Source: Hemileia vastatrix (taxonomy: Eukaryota; Basidiomycota; Pucciniomycetes; Pucciniales; Zaghouaniaceae). Taken from it: DNA of 64,000 nucleotides. Of this stretch, positions 10,644-23,376 are shown piece by piece. The notes beneath the pieces were generated by a model. It ran no database searches. It saw only the letters and a list, made by a program, of their open reading frames with translations, and was not told the origin of the DNA. A program made the translations under genes and the position numbers. The stretch covers positions 20,889,817 to 20,953,816 of the forward strand of contig JASXTE010000011.1 in NCBI GenBank assembly GCA_030280995.1, read 5' to 3'. How positions within the stretch are numbered: position 1 is the first letter of the stretch; each line of letters opens with the position of its first letter.

Positions 10644-11690
10644 ATGGCCTCCGACAAAAATAACTCTGATTTAAGGGATTTGCCTCATGTTCCACCTCCA
10701 TGGGCACTCAAAGCCGAGTCTTACCTCCTTGGCGTTTCTTTGCTAGGTCTCCAAAGTCCACTATCCAAAGATGGCCACTTTCCATCCGCATATTTCCATC
10801 CCGTTGATCAATATGCTAAATTGGCTACAGAAAAGCCTAAGAAGTTTTCTGGGTGCCTTAGTCATATACAAGTTCACAGGTATTATGAGAGTCCGATAGG
10901 CATGTATTTTATTCCTGTTAGCCCAATAAAGAAGATGAAATTTAATGTTTCGAAAAAAAGGAATAATTTCGATAAACCATACCATTTTGGGTTTGTTCAT
11001 AAATAGGTCCTTATGATGAGCTATTGCTGTTGCCTGGCCGAATATCAACCCCAGATGGCTCACAGTCAGGACTTGAAATTTCTCGTGCTTACGTCTCAAC
11101 CATGGAATCAGTGTACGATGGTTAGTTTTACAAGAGTATTCAATGTCTTTTTTTCAGACTTAAATGCTAACAAATCTAAATATTTTTTCTTTTATCTAGG
11201 AAGAAAAAATTGGAATATTCCTAAGCAACTAGCTCGATTTACATTCACAGAATCTAAAGTCACCCCAAACGCTTTGGAAATACGGGTATATCCTGTTCTT
11301 GACAACGAGTCTCAAGTCTTTGCCAACAGCCCTTGCTTTGCCGCAAAATTTGAACCCTACTTGTCTTCAGTTGCAATACCACTCAATCTTTCTTTCTTAC
11401 ACCTCATTCAGCCCCCCTTGGGTCCCTTGAAAAACGACACAGCTTCAAATGGGATGCTCTCAACAGATTCATGGAAAAAGATTTCACCTAAGCTTTCAGG
11501 AAAAATGAGGCTATCAAGGATCCAAGGTTTATTAAATTCTGAAGATGAAGACCACAATAAAAGCTCTAAAGGGGGGTTTGGCGATGGAGTTGGGTTCCCA
11601 GACATTGTTCCTTGGTCCTATGGGGCTCAGGTTTCAAATGTGAAGCTTAAATTCCCCGAACCTATAATTTTGGAATATGGAAAAGAATAA
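10644..11690 (+). CDS. Acetoacetate-decarboxylase-fold protein, three exons
   Basis: Exons are 10644-10899, 11007-11120 and 11200-11690, giving 286 aa. Phases are consistent and restore SPI-GPYDELLLLPG and VYDG-RKNWNIPK. Intron 1 is GC-AG (GCATGT donor); intron 2 is GTTAGT...TAG. The order LPHVPPPW, PVGPYDELL-like, RAYVST, RNWNIPKxLARF, RVYP matches a common fungal protein family with an acetoacetate decarboxylase beta-barrel fold. I recall this family only at domain level; substrate and pathway are unknown, and I cannot assign a catalytic lysine. The tail after about residue 215 is Ser/Asp/Lys-rich and then returns to a conserved PWSYGAQV-type end. It shares a divergent promoter with the nucleoporin. 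From 11691 to 11798 there is only a poly-T stretch. Confidence 0.7.
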
Positions 11691-11798
11691 TCCCATGAAT
11701 ATTGTCTTATTTTTTATTTATTTTTTTTTTTTTTTCAAAACTATTCTTGATTCCTAGAAGAAAGTGAAAGAACTTGAAAGATAATTATTATATCTTAT

Positions 11799-14005
11799 GT
11801 TAGAAATATTTAAAAGGTGCAATTTATGATAACAGCGACTTTTTTTTATTTACAATCTCACCCAGCTAGAGGCATGAAGGGGTAGAAAAATATAATATAA
11901 CTAGGTACAATATGAGGGGTTGGAAGACTAAGGTAATGCAGGTCATTTAACAGAGGAACAAAATATAGGACTACTGGGAAAGTGGAACATTGCTGGGAAA
12001 CCTATTTGTGTTGATAAGAAAACTAGCCACTTGTTGTAGGGGATGGTAGGACAGAGGTAGTAAAAGGAATGTTATGTTTTTTAGCTGCACAAGAAAGAGC
12101 TTCATGTTCCAAGATGTGAGCTAGGTAAAATTAAAGTACATGCTCAGGTGTGTCAAGAGCATTAAGTGTGCAGAGTGAACATAATGGTGAATTGACAGCT
12201 TTGAAATGAAGTAAAAATTGTTTCAGGGGAGAATGTCCAGAGCGACATTGCTCAAAAACTGTGACATAGGCTCTGGGAAGGCTGACCACCACCTTGAAAA
12301 TACAAGAGGGGTTAAACCACCCTCTGAGTTTTCTAAGTGTGACAGATGAGGGTGGAGAGAGCACGAGGGTTTTAGAGTGTGTTTTTATGTGCGTCTTTAA
12401 TGAGGATATAGAGGGAGGGGGTGGTATAAATGAAAGAAATGACTCAGCTGAAGAAGCCAGCGGGTGGGATCTGTTGGTCTGTCTGTCTGCCACTTCGTTT
12501 TCTGTGATCCCAACATTTCCAGGGCACCATTGGATAGTTAGGGATAATGAGGGGTTAGAACAAAGAAGTGAGTGGACAGCTGATGTGATGTAGGCAAAAG
12601 TGGTTGAAGTGGAGGTTGATGGATGATGGAGATGTTGCTGGGAGGGCTCTGTTAACTGCCTGCTTGTCCATCATCAGAATGTGGGATTTATATAGCAAGT
12701 AGAATGTGTTATCTAGGAAAAGTTGCAGTCCAAGGAAGGCCCCAAATTGTTCTGTTTCAAAGACTGTGAAAAGATGAGAATCTCCTAGATGTGTCAGATA
12801 AGGTAATTTCTGCCCTGGGTCAAAGGCAGAAGCAAAAGCTCCTGCTTGTGACTTGGAGCCATCAGTGTAGATGTAACATGTGAGGGGTGGAGATATGGAG
12901 AGCAACTTAAGAACTTTGGCCTTAAGCTCTTCCATTGAATCTCCTACCTGTGTTGTGAACAGAGGGGGGGACCATGGAGGTAGAGGAGATGTGTGCCAAG
13001 AGTCCAAGCTTGCAAGCAGGAGGGAAGAGGGGAAGATGTTGGAGGCTGAGAGTACATGGTGTTGATATTGGAGAAGTTTGGGCCAAAGGGAAGAGACAAG
13101 AGATTTGGCAAGGCAGGTCATTGGATTTGACAAAGGAATGATGAGGAGTTTTTCCCAAGCCTTGTTGACTGCCAGGTTCAGGTGCTGCTTGCATGATAGT
13201 GAGTCAGAGTCATGAAGGAGAAGACTTACCAGGGTAGAACAGAAGCATCCTAAGGCTCTTCTGAGGGCTTTGTTGTCTACCACCTAAAGTAATCAGGTGG
13301 CTTGAGTGTTTTTTTTTTTGGGTTGTACAAAACTTTAGCAGCATAGTCTGTCCTGAAGTGAACTAAAGCAGTAATCAGTATGAGATATTGTTTTAGTGGA
13401 ATACCCCACCCTGAATAAGCTATATGGTGAATTGAAGCAGAAGCCTTGAGGCCAGCTGCAACCAGCTTATTGCCATTGGGAATAAATGAAAGTGTAGGGT
13501 CAAGGAGGACCCCCAGCCACTTCAAGCTAGGAGAGGGGCCAAGGAGACCCCCATTAACAGAGAGAAGGGGTGGAAATGAGAGGAGACATTTGCATTTTGT
13601 GAGCAGGAGCCATTGAGTCTTGTTGAGATCAAAAACAGCAGCATGTTTTCTGCCCCAAGCCATGGCATCCAAACCCACCTGTGGGAGTGAGTCCACCACC
13701 TTTACCAGTTCTTTTTTTTCTGTCAGGTAAACCACATTGTTGATGTAACCTAAAGAAAGTGAAGACCTGGAGAGGGATGGGAGAGTTAGTAGATCAGCAT
13801 TATATAGTACATATAGTATGGGTGAGAGGAGAACAGCAACATGAGAATTGTGGAGTAAATGAGTAGTTTTAACTGACAAAATGAAGGACATTTGGGATTA
13901 ATTTAGGTGGACATTGATAATGAGCAGCAAAAAAAGGTACTCTTAGAGTAAAAATGCAACAGTACAACTTGTGGTCTATCTCCTATTACACTATGTGGAA
14001 AACAA
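11799..14005 (+). repeat. LTR-like repeat, copy 2, split by a LINE
   Basis: The first part (11799-11838) begins TGTTAGAAATATTTAA and the second (13877-14005) ends with ACAACTTGTGGTCTAT. Together they rebuild the repeat at 7066-7262. The LINE fragment sits exactly between them. Confidence 0.55.
11839..13876 (-). pseudogene. 5'-truncated LINE (RT and RNase H remnant)
   Basis: The minus strand reads as the 3' part of a non-LTR retrotransposon polyprotein broken by stops and frameshifts. At 13891-13277 is the RT region: LSPILYVLYNADLL, then YINNV where an active RT has a DD pair, then KWLGVLLDPTLSF. At 13283-12555 is the RT thumb followed by an RNase H domain (YTDGSKS, FETEQFGA). At 12493-12131 is the RNase H end (EVADRQT) and a Cys/His tail (LCSLC...TPEHVL). 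The poly-T next to 11840 is the minus-strand poly-A end. The 5' half, including the endonuclease, is missing. It is inactive by loss of the RT aspartates and by stops. Confidence 0.8.
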
Positions 14006-15426
14006 TGTTTCAAACTGTCCTGTGACAGCCAGACTAAGGCATGTCGCAGCACAGACATTGTAACTTTCAAGACTTAAAATGGCCAGATACAATTAATTGT
14101 GGCCTGAGACAGCAAATGATGTCACTTCACACTTCTTTGCCTTTGAGTATTATTTCTTCATTTTTTCCTTTTGTATATCTCTTATTTCACTTTTAATTGC
14201 TCAACATTTTCTATTTTTTTTAAAACAGCTGTTCTTTGATTTTTAACCCTGACCCCTCCCTTCACTTTCACTACAACAAATTTTCATTTTGTCATGGGGT
14301 GAAAAAATTATGCAACAGCTGTGCAACAGTGAAAAAACAATTTTGTTTCTGCACTTAAGACCCACTTAAGACCTTTAAATGCTTAAAAAAATTGTTACAT
14401 AACTGTTGTACAATGATTGCACCATTGTTGCACCCCAATACAAAACAAATATTTGTTGCAGTGTTTGCCACCACCACCACCACCATCAATATCTAAATTA
14501 TATGGGGAATACCCATTTTAATCTTCTAGTTTTAATATCTTGTTGAATTTTATTCTTCCAGCCTGTGACAACTTTGCTGGGAGTAATGCTCATATTTTTT
14601 AAATATTTCTATATCTTTTCTTTTCCTTTTTTATTCCCCCAGCTGATGGAAACCTGGTGGGAGTAAAATTCAGTTACCTCACTTCTCTAATTGCATTGAG
14701 GTCCTTTATAGTCTATATATTTTTAAATGTTCTTTAGATTTTATTTTGTATTTTTTTTTGCCAGCCAAGGAGAGACCTCCTGGGAGAGTAGCAACCTTGC
14801 TGCTCTAATTGCAGAAAGGTTTATATATATATATATTAAGTTTTTATCTTGTAAAATTTTACAAAACATTCCCTAAGCTGGTGCAAACCATGGTGGGAAT
14901 GAAATTCAGCAACCTCACTTCTCTAATTGGAGGGAGTGTGATAGTTTCATTTAGTTTCATATATATTTTTTATTAAAATCTAGTTTTCATGATGTTTTTG
15001 AGTTAAATACTTGATATTTGTTAAATCGCTCATCTATTTACTCAAAAATTACTCATGGTGTGGTCATCCAACATCTGGAGGGGCCTTTGTTGTGATTTTT
15101 GGGGCTGTTTGGTAATGTCTAAAATGACATTTTTTATATGGATTATTGGTTTTTATGGGCTCCTGGAATGGATATTTGGGCCCTGAGTGTGTGGCTACCA
15201 TCATTGGATAGCCCTATTTTGCCTTTGCTTTTCATGTCTTTTTGAAAGTTTTGGTATTCCAAGTTTTAAGGGCTCTTTTGGTTATTTTTCATGTTTCACT
15301 ATAACTGTTGATTTTTAATTTTTGTGTTTTATGGGCTTCGAAAAAATTTTAGGGTTAAGTGCTTATTACAATTTTATAGACCTAATTTGGCTCTATAATT
15401 TATGTCTTGATGATTTTTTAGCTTAA
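14006..15426. repeat. No gene; degenerate tandem repeat at 14560-14940
   Basis: Within this gene-free stretch four diverged units of roughly 110 bp start near 14560, 14640, 14760 and 14870. They share CCAGCTGATG-like starts, CTGGGAG, CAGCAACCTCACTTCTCTAATTG and an AT-rich tail. The remainder is AT-rich with nothing recognisable. Confidence 0.5.
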
Positions 15427-15638
15427 CACCAGAAAAAAACATGGGCACCTGATAGCAGGTGCCAATCCCTATCTTCAACTTAACTCAATTTCAACCTCAG
15501 CTGTAATTCTTCTGGAAAGACTGCACACTGAACAATGAGCACAATATCTTGGGAAACATCAAATCAAATTTACTCTTAAATTGAAACTGAATATAGGGAT
15601 AGGCACCTGCTAGCAGGTGCCACTTGATTTTTTACAGT
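15427..15638 (+). mobile_element. Small TIR element, palindrome family P2, full copy
   Basis: The left end is CACCAGAAAAAAAC followed by GGCACCTGATAGCAGGTGCC. The right end is GGCACCTGCTAGCAGGTGCC followed by a T-rich decayed terminus. The interior matches the partial copy at 1-129. It has no coding capacity. Confidence 0.7.
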
Positions 15639-17310
15639 TTAATGTATTGTTTTAAGAACTTATTAGTGATTTGTGGTTTTTAGTGATACTAGGGCATCTA
15701 CCTCTGTGTCTATAAAAAATAAGTATATAACTGCATATCACATGGTAATTTCATAATGAATTTCTACATTCAACCACCCTATGAAGTATTTTTTTCTATT
15801 TAACACTTTTAATTATTGTTCAACCCTGGGACTCTGGAAGTCATTAGGTAAACATTAGCTGCTAATTTTCATGCATGTCATTCAATCTGCTCAATGAATA
15901 TTTTGGCACAAAAAATAAGAGTATATTATTTCCTATGTATGTTTAGAGAGAGCTTTTTCAAGTTGTTTCTTGGAATATTTTAGTATTGAGGCTTATAATA
16001 TGCAGCCAGTAGTGTAAAATAGTGAAAATTAATAAAATTTGGTGATGAGTACTGAGTATAGTGTTTTGTAACTTTAATTTGAGAAATGGTGGCTGAATCA
16101 AGGATGTGAGTAAGTATCTTTAAGTGAGATGAAAAATGAAGAAATAATTTCAAGGAGGGATGCAAACTAATAAGGTGAAGTAAGTATCTGTAAGTATATA
16201 TACTTATGTATACCCAATATTTACTGAAATGAATAGTTAATGTGTGGTGTAAATGACATTGTACTGTAATATGCATCAAAGTAATAGTTAAGTATTCATG
16301 GAGTGAGGTGTTAGTCACACAGTAGTAGATGCCCTTAAAGGGGTATTTTGGCTCAAATGTAGGCATCTGAATTGGTGCAGGTTTCCACATAGAGGTAGAA
16401 ACCTGCATGTGCATAGGTGGAAGTTCCTAGTGGTGAAATTTATGCATTTCAGTGGTGAAAAGAGCTGAAATGGAAAAGATTACTATTTGTAAGTGTGAAA
16501 ATATTGAATAAGACATTCTGGGGCAACTCTATTTATCTTACAACCATCTGATATCTAGATAACTGTTTTTTACTCTGTTTTCACTGTTTTTTTTGGCCAC
16601 AATTGACTGTGTTTGTTGCAAGGTAAGTTCTTAATTTGATCTTAAATTTCGTAACTGTTTTTCTTGTGTAGATTTTCAACCTGCATAATGTATAATTACT
16701 ATTTTCTGTGAAACAAGTGCAAGTGTCTTTGGTTTCTGGTGTGGATCTTTTCTGAATTTCAGATTTTATTTGGTTTATAGTCTATCTGGGCTACTTTCTT
16801 GATTTGTTTTGTGGTTATGAAGGTTTTTGGAAGGGATTTTGTATCAGTCTCTTATTATCTGTAGCAAATTAATCTTACCTGGTGTTTTTCAAAGGGACAG
16901 GGGTTTTTTTCTCTAGTGTTTTTTCAACTCCCTTGGTCAAGGCCTATATGTTTTACTATAGGATTGTTTAGATTTCTGGTTTCCAATGTGGTGTGAGGAG
17001 TTTCTAGCCGTTGTAAATTCTTTTTATTTTGGGTTCTCTTCTTTTTTCTGGATATCTTTAGTCAAAATATTTGTGGATTTTGGATTTTTGGAGCTGTATC
17101 TCTCTGTGTTTGGTCTAGGGGTCTTCTTTTTAGTTGGATTTGGTCCCTCCTAGGTCTCTGGAGGCTGTTTGGGGGGACTTTGGCAATCCCTGGTGGATAT
17201 ATTGAGAGGTGTAACTAGACTTTGGCTATCTTTGGTGGCTATTAGGGGAATCTAGATTATCTGTGATAAAAATTTTGGAGGGTAACTGGCTGTATTTAGG
17301 ATTGTCAGTA
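15639..17310. other. AT-rich, CpG-poor sequence without recognisable gene
   Basis: I see no domain in either strand. In 16441-17340 I count only two CpG dinucleotides, against 28 in 8761-9660 of equal length, which marks this as old, probably formerly methylated repeat sequence. Confidence 0.5.
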
Positions 17311-20300
17311 TTAGCTCTGAAAAGGGAAAATGTGCTTTAGAGAGGAGAAAAACTTATTTTTGGGAATATTTGAAGCTTCTGCTAGTGTATATGGGGTTTC
17401 TGACTTTGATAGGGTGAAGAAGGTGACATTCTTCATTGATGATAAAGAGGTGGTGAGGGAAGTGCTTAGGATGAATTGATATAGGAGCCGGGACTGGGTG
17501 AAGTGAAAGATGAAGATGACCAGGATGTGTTTACAATGGATGATCTTCACAGGACTTCTTGGAAATGGGGAATAAAGGGTGGTGGGACTTCTCTGTTGAT
17601 TTATGGTGAATTTATGGAGGAATTAGAAGAAATTTTTATTTATCTGGAAGAAAATGGTATTTCATCTCATGAAATGGAAGAAAAGTATGTATTTTGGAGT
17701 GCAATGGGTCTGGAGGTCAGAAAGGAGTTTCAGGAATTTCTGTTAAAGGCTAGCCTGATTAAGAAAATTCTAAATAGAGAAGTTAGGATTTCTGCTATGG
17801 TTGTTTTGAAGAAGGCTATCTGGAAAAATCTGGAAAGCCTGATTGCTAAAGAGGTGCAACCTGAAAATGAAAATTTAATGTATGGAAAGGTTCAGGAAGA
17901 GGTGCTGGAAGATTTAGTTTCAGTGAAAATTTTAGAATTACACATTCTGAATGATGATGATGTTTCTTATGTTACAGGGTTTTAATGTCTCTTTAACATA
18001 TTATTTCATTAGATCTCACAATATGCTTCACCAGAAGTTTTGGATAGGTTAACACTAGATGATCATTGTATCTCTTCAAAGGTGGATGAGCTCTGTGGGA
18101 AGGAAAACTTGACTTTTCATGATGAAATGGTCTCTTCATGTTCAGATAATTGCTGTTTGGATGAGGATGTTTCTGTTGTAGTTTTGATGGTCAGAAAGGT
18201 TCTGTGTTGTATCTATTGAACTTACAGGAAGATTATTTTCAACTGGTTCCCTCAAGATCAGAAGATGGTTTTTTGGGGGAGGATGATTCTTAAAGTTTTC
18301 TGGGTCCTGTTTTGAATAAGTTTTTGAAATTTAAGAACAATTTTATTATGTATCATGTGGAGCTAGAGAAAATATACTCTCAGATTCTTCACTAGAATGT
18401 AGAAAGTTTTTTAGGGAGGAGGAGAGAGTTATTAATTTTTTGGATTGCACTGGTATAGAGGAGGTCATTTTGGATTCTTAGTGGAGGGAGACTAACGATG
18501 TGGCAATTTTCACTCCAATGTCAAAGTACTTTTGATTTATGGAAGCTGGAGATGAAATTTGTGGTAAAGTCAGTATATGGAGAAGAATGGAATTTTTTTT
18601 GGAGGTCTGATTATTAGTTGTCAGAATTGGAAGAGGGGCTTAGGGGGCTCTAGCCCTGGAGGTAAGCTCATTGGGTTCAAGCAGGGTATTTCAAGAATCT
18701 AATTCAACTTAAATGAGTAAAGATTACTTAATTTTGTTTTTGATTTGTGTTTTTGGCTCTTCAGGATTTCTTTTTCTCTGTCTTTGGTCTGGTTCCTTTT
18801 TGTTTTGGTCTTTCCATCTGTCTCTTTGGGTTTAAAGGTTCTTAAAAAGAGCTTGGGTTTCAATATAGATTATTAGTTAATGATAGAAATTGAGAAATGA
18901 GTATAGTTTAAATACATATATATGAAGATTAAAGAAAAGAATAGAAAAATTGGTTTGATTTTACCTCCCCCATGAGGATAAACTGACTGGTGATGTTTAT
19001 GTTTCTGATCAAGGTTTAGCCTTCCCCCAAAAGGTAAAACTGGCTGGATCTAGTATTGATTCTTTTGATAAGGATGTTTTTATCAATGAAGTTGGAGCTT
19101 TTCTTTTAGATGTCTTGAATTTAGAAAATGGTGTTTTTTTGGTGAACTGGATGCTATGAAAATTCAGTGGAAAAATGAGGATTTACCAAAATTTAAATAT
19201 TTCTGTCCTGGATAAATTAATGAACTGGCTCATGTGCATGCTGGTGATTATGATGACAGTTTTTTACACTTGGATCTTATTTTGTTGCATTTTAAATATG
19301 AGACATGGGGTCAGTATAGGTTTTATTTTATTTTGGTGGAATATCTTTTGACCATGGAAAGACATAATATTTTTTATGATATAAATTGGCTTGATTTAAA
19401 GAGGAAAATTCCTGTATTTTATAATTCTGGTAGAAGGTTTATGAGGATGAGGAATCCAAATCCTCAGGTGGTAAAGACTCAGAAAAAGGAAAAATAATTT
19501 GTGTTGAAGTCTTTGCATGAAGACCATGGTCATAGAGAATTTGGGGAGACTTGTAAAAATTAGCAGACATATCTTAGTGGCCTGGTATGAAGTTGGCTGT
19601 GCAGGGTTGGGTTTTATATTGTAAAGAGTGTCAAAAAAGAAGTCAATTGAAACTAAAGGAACTCCGCCATGCTAATGGTGAATAAATTGTTTTTGGAAGG
19701 TTCATTTTAAATTCTTTCAATATTAGGGAGACAAGATATAAATATTTTATTGTTTCCAGGGATTATTTGTCTATTTGAGTTGAGGAAGTGCCTCTTGTTC
19801 ATTTGACATCCAAGAATGTGTCAGAATTTTTGAAGAAGGAATGGATGTAAATGTATGGGTTGATGCACATGGTGAATTTTTATTGTTGGCCAGATTTTAG
19901 AACTTAATTTAAAGAAGCTAGCTTCAGATTTAGTTCCAAGACTCTATTGGATACACCTTTTTACACTTAATCTAAAGATATAGTTTAAAGAGGACATCAA
20001 GTTATCAAGAATGCTTTGGTGAAGATGTGTGAGAATAGTGCTAAAAATGGAGGCATTACTTACCCTTAGTTTTATTTGCTGATAGAGTCATTGTGAAGAT
20101 AAATAATGTCTATTCTCCATATTATTTAGTTTTTGGGAAGAATTCATTTTTACCAGCAGACTTAGAAGCAACTTCATCTCTTGAAATTGATTGGGATGGA
20201 GTGTACTCAAATGAAGATACACTCAGTTTCAGGATGCAACAGTTGGAAGGTAGAGAGGAATTTCAAGAGAAGGAATACTTTAAAATGATGAATATTAGAA

Positions 20301-20370
20301 ATTATTCATTCAGAAATTGGGAAAAGAGGTTGGCTCAAATACTCAGGAATCCCTGAAAACCTGGTTGTTT
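17311..20370 (+). pseudogene. Decayed Gypsy-type gag-pol
   Basis: A 160-codon open stretch at 17503-17985 is acidic and helical like a gag. Further on, many stop-interrupted frames show RNase H/integrase features. At 19500-19660 is a zinc-binding HHCC-like segment (HEDHGHREF, then C-V-Y-VKS). At 19700-19820 is an integrase-core-like stretch (KYFIVSRDYLS). At 20085-20290 is a typical C-terminal integrase segment (NNVYSPYYLVFGK, LPADLE, MQQLEGREE). Stops are too many for function and CpG is nearly absent. The element differs from the Gypsy at 34190-48724. No LTRs were found. Confidence 0.65.
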
Positions 20371-23148
20371 GGTGCTGGTATTTAATAGAAGTTAGGAAAT
20401 TCAGTAGGGAAAAATTCTTTCTGACAGGTATAATAGACATTAAATATTCAGATCTAACATTTCTGGAGGTTCTCTGGCTTTATAATAATTGGAAGGTGCA
20501 GTCTTAAAAAAATAGTGGCTGCAGATAGAGTGAAGAGGTTTTATCCTAGGGGAAATATAAGTCTTTAAGTTTGAATCCCCAATGAGGATAAACTATGGAT
20601 CATTCTTCAAGTTTTTGGGGTTTTATTGCAGTGCAAAAATTGTGTTGGAAAATTTTATGTTTGAAGGTACCCATGGGTGGGAAGTCTATATTTTATCTTG
20701 GAAAGTGTAGGGGCAGCTGGTGGGCTGGCTGCTTTATCAACAGCTTCCCCAGGCTTTCTGTTTCCAACTCCTTCATTTAACTTTTTTGAACACTAGTGTT
20801 GGTTTTTTCACAGCTTTTAAGTCCTCTATGACTTTAAACTGAATTTTACTTGGTCTTCAAGTGCTGGTATCTTTATATTATTGGATGGGGTTTTGTTGTG
20901 TTTAGTTTTAAGGTGCATTTTGTTATATGGTATCCAGAGGGGGCTTTTAGATCATATTTTGAAAAGTGTGAGGGTAACTGATGATCTATATGATCTGTAG
21001 AAAATTTACCCCAGAATTTCTGTTTCAAGTCTTTGGTTTTGTTCTAGTTGAATTTTTGTTTTTTTCTTTTGATTCAGGCTATAGTCCTCCATTAATTTAA
21101 AGTAGATTTGACTGGCTCTTGAATCTTTGGTTTTGTTGGCTTGGTGGTGGATCACTGGTGGTCTCCCATCATTTTTAAATATTTTAGGGAGCCCACACAA
21201 TTATATTTTCTTTGGACTTGGACTTGGCTTTTACTCTGTTGTTTGATTTTTTTGGGTGTTATAGATAATAATTTTTGATTATTTTCTTTTTTTTCTTTTT
21301 TCTTTTGATTATTTTGGGGGGTTATTTGGATAAAAGCAAAAAATTTATAAAAATAAAAAGTATATGGTGTCACCACATCAGGGTCATCTGGATTTAGGTA
21401 AGCATTTTTTAGTAATGACTCATCCATTGGTTGAGAAGTGCTATTTTTTACTATTATAATTATTAAACTATTAATTTTTTCTTTTGTTTACTTATTTCAA
21501 AAATCTTTAAAAATTTCAAATAGGTGTATCCATTGCAAGGTGCACTTAGAGGTGGGTAAGTTATTGGAGGATAAGCTCATCCATTAGCTGGGGGATATCA
21601 TTAATTTATATTTTGTATATTATATTCTCACAAGTTCTCAGAATCTTCGGGCATTATAATTTTATTTTTTATTTCAATTTTTTTATTAGTTTTTAGTTTA
21701 TAGGTAATTTAATGTATTCAAAAAAAGAAAAATAAAGGAAATTGTTTTGTTGTGTTATTGAATTATGAATATTTTCTGTATAAATTTAGTGGTTTTTAAA
21801 TTATTTTTATTTTGCTTTAAAATTTTTTAGTTGAATTTTTAGTGATTTTTGAAGGAAAAAAAGAAATGGAAGAATTGAAGAAAAAAGCAAAAATTTATTT
21901 TCGGGAGGAATTAACTTCTGGCTGTTGGTCAGGAGTATGTTTTCTCTTTTGCTTCTTTTTATGGTTGGAATAGCTACTATGGTTCTTGTAGTGTAGCTTT
22001 CTGGATATTCTGTATGGGTATTAGTAATCTGGAAGAGTTGTTGATGCAGCAGAGGAAGTAGGGATGCAGTGTTGGAAGGTGTGTTTGATAATTATTCACG
22101 TATTTCAATGGTCATCCAGGAGTTTCTTCCTCAAGGACTGCTCGACTTCCCCTAGTGGCTCATAGAAGCAAAAGCCTTCAGAATATTGGAACACAAAATC
22201 CTGAGTTTCTTCTTCATCTCCCCATAATCAAGAGTTAAGGAGCATTCTAGAGGTTGGAATACTCCAGCAGAAGATTCAGGATGAGGGGTTTCATCTACAC
22301 AAGAATATTATTTTTAGAATTGATTTTGGGTGGAAAATGATGGGTACTTACAGATGGGGAGCTCATAAAATTAATAAAAACTTTGAATTTGGACTTCTAG
22401 ATTAACTGGAGGTGGATTAGATGTGGGTTTTTCTGAAAGTTCAAGATAAGGATTTTCACCTTCTGCCATTGAGTGGGAGGAAGGTGGACTAGAGGAAGAC
22501 TGGGAATGAGTTTAAGTGGAGGCAGCTATTGGATTTATTGTGACTTGTGCAACTGCTGGTTCAGGGATGAGATCCACAGTTGGAGTTGTACTAAGGCTAT
22601 GGAAAGATATATTGGGAGAAGGTGACATTGGAGCTGAATTTTTTCTCCTTAATTAAACTTTGGAAGAGATCAAACTGTCAGAGGAATAGCTGGCTGGCAG
22701 TGGTGAAGTATAATTTCATCTTCTGGTAGGGAGAGGGGACTTATTTTTTTTTGCAGTTTTTGGAGCCATGGTATTTTCTTTATAAGTCTTAGCTGGAATT
22801 TTGTTATGTTTAGAGTCTTTCTTATTCTTTTTTGTAGAAGAATTTAGATGGAGTTAGAGGTAGCAGGTCTTTTGAAACTGCTATATTTTTTTTGTTGTTG
22901 CATTGCTCTGGGAGAAGAAGGTGCACTGGTGCTGAAGAATTAGTTTTGTTTTGTTGGGTTAATGTGGAAATCCACTAAGATGAGGATGGTTGTGTGGGTG
23001 CAGTAATCTGCATGAATGCAGAAGTGCATTCAGGAGGCAGATTTCTACCTTGAAGATTTTCTAAGATTCTGGAGACACTGGAAGCAGTTGTAGGTGGTGG
23101 ATTGGGTTTATTAGAGATTAGATTTTCTGAAGTTGAATTGGTAGTAAA
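20371..23148. other. Unassigned AT-rich region
   Basis: No intact gene. A short plus-strand frame (20595-20780) and two minus-strand frames (21006-21427) show no family features. The minus strand between 22900 and 22200 reads like decayed Ser/Pro/Gln-rich coding sequence with many stops, possibly an old gag or gene remnant; this is a weak impression. Confidence 0.3.
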
Positions 23149-23376
23149 TACTACGCAATATAGGGGGTGGACTTGCTAGAAATTCCCCAACCTGAACTCA
23201 GACTGAACTCATACTGAACTCTACTTGAAGACCCACCTAAAACTGTTCTGCTGAGTGGTGTTCATCCCTGATTGTATGGTTCCTTTTTCAATAGCTCAAT
23301 GTTTGTTCAATCTGTGGTGAATTTGAGTCCAAGGTTGCGGACTTGCTAACAAGTCCACCCCCTGTATTGCACGGCG
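23149..23376. mobile_element. MITE family P1, copy B
   Basis: The 228-bp copy has ends TACTACGCAATATAGGGGG and, in reverse, CGCCGTGCAATACAGGGGG. Its target duplication is AAA (23146-23148, 23377-23379). The left inner palindrome is damaged (GGACTTGCTAGAAATTCC). Between 23377 and 24651 I see only AT-rich sequence. Confidence 0.85.
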
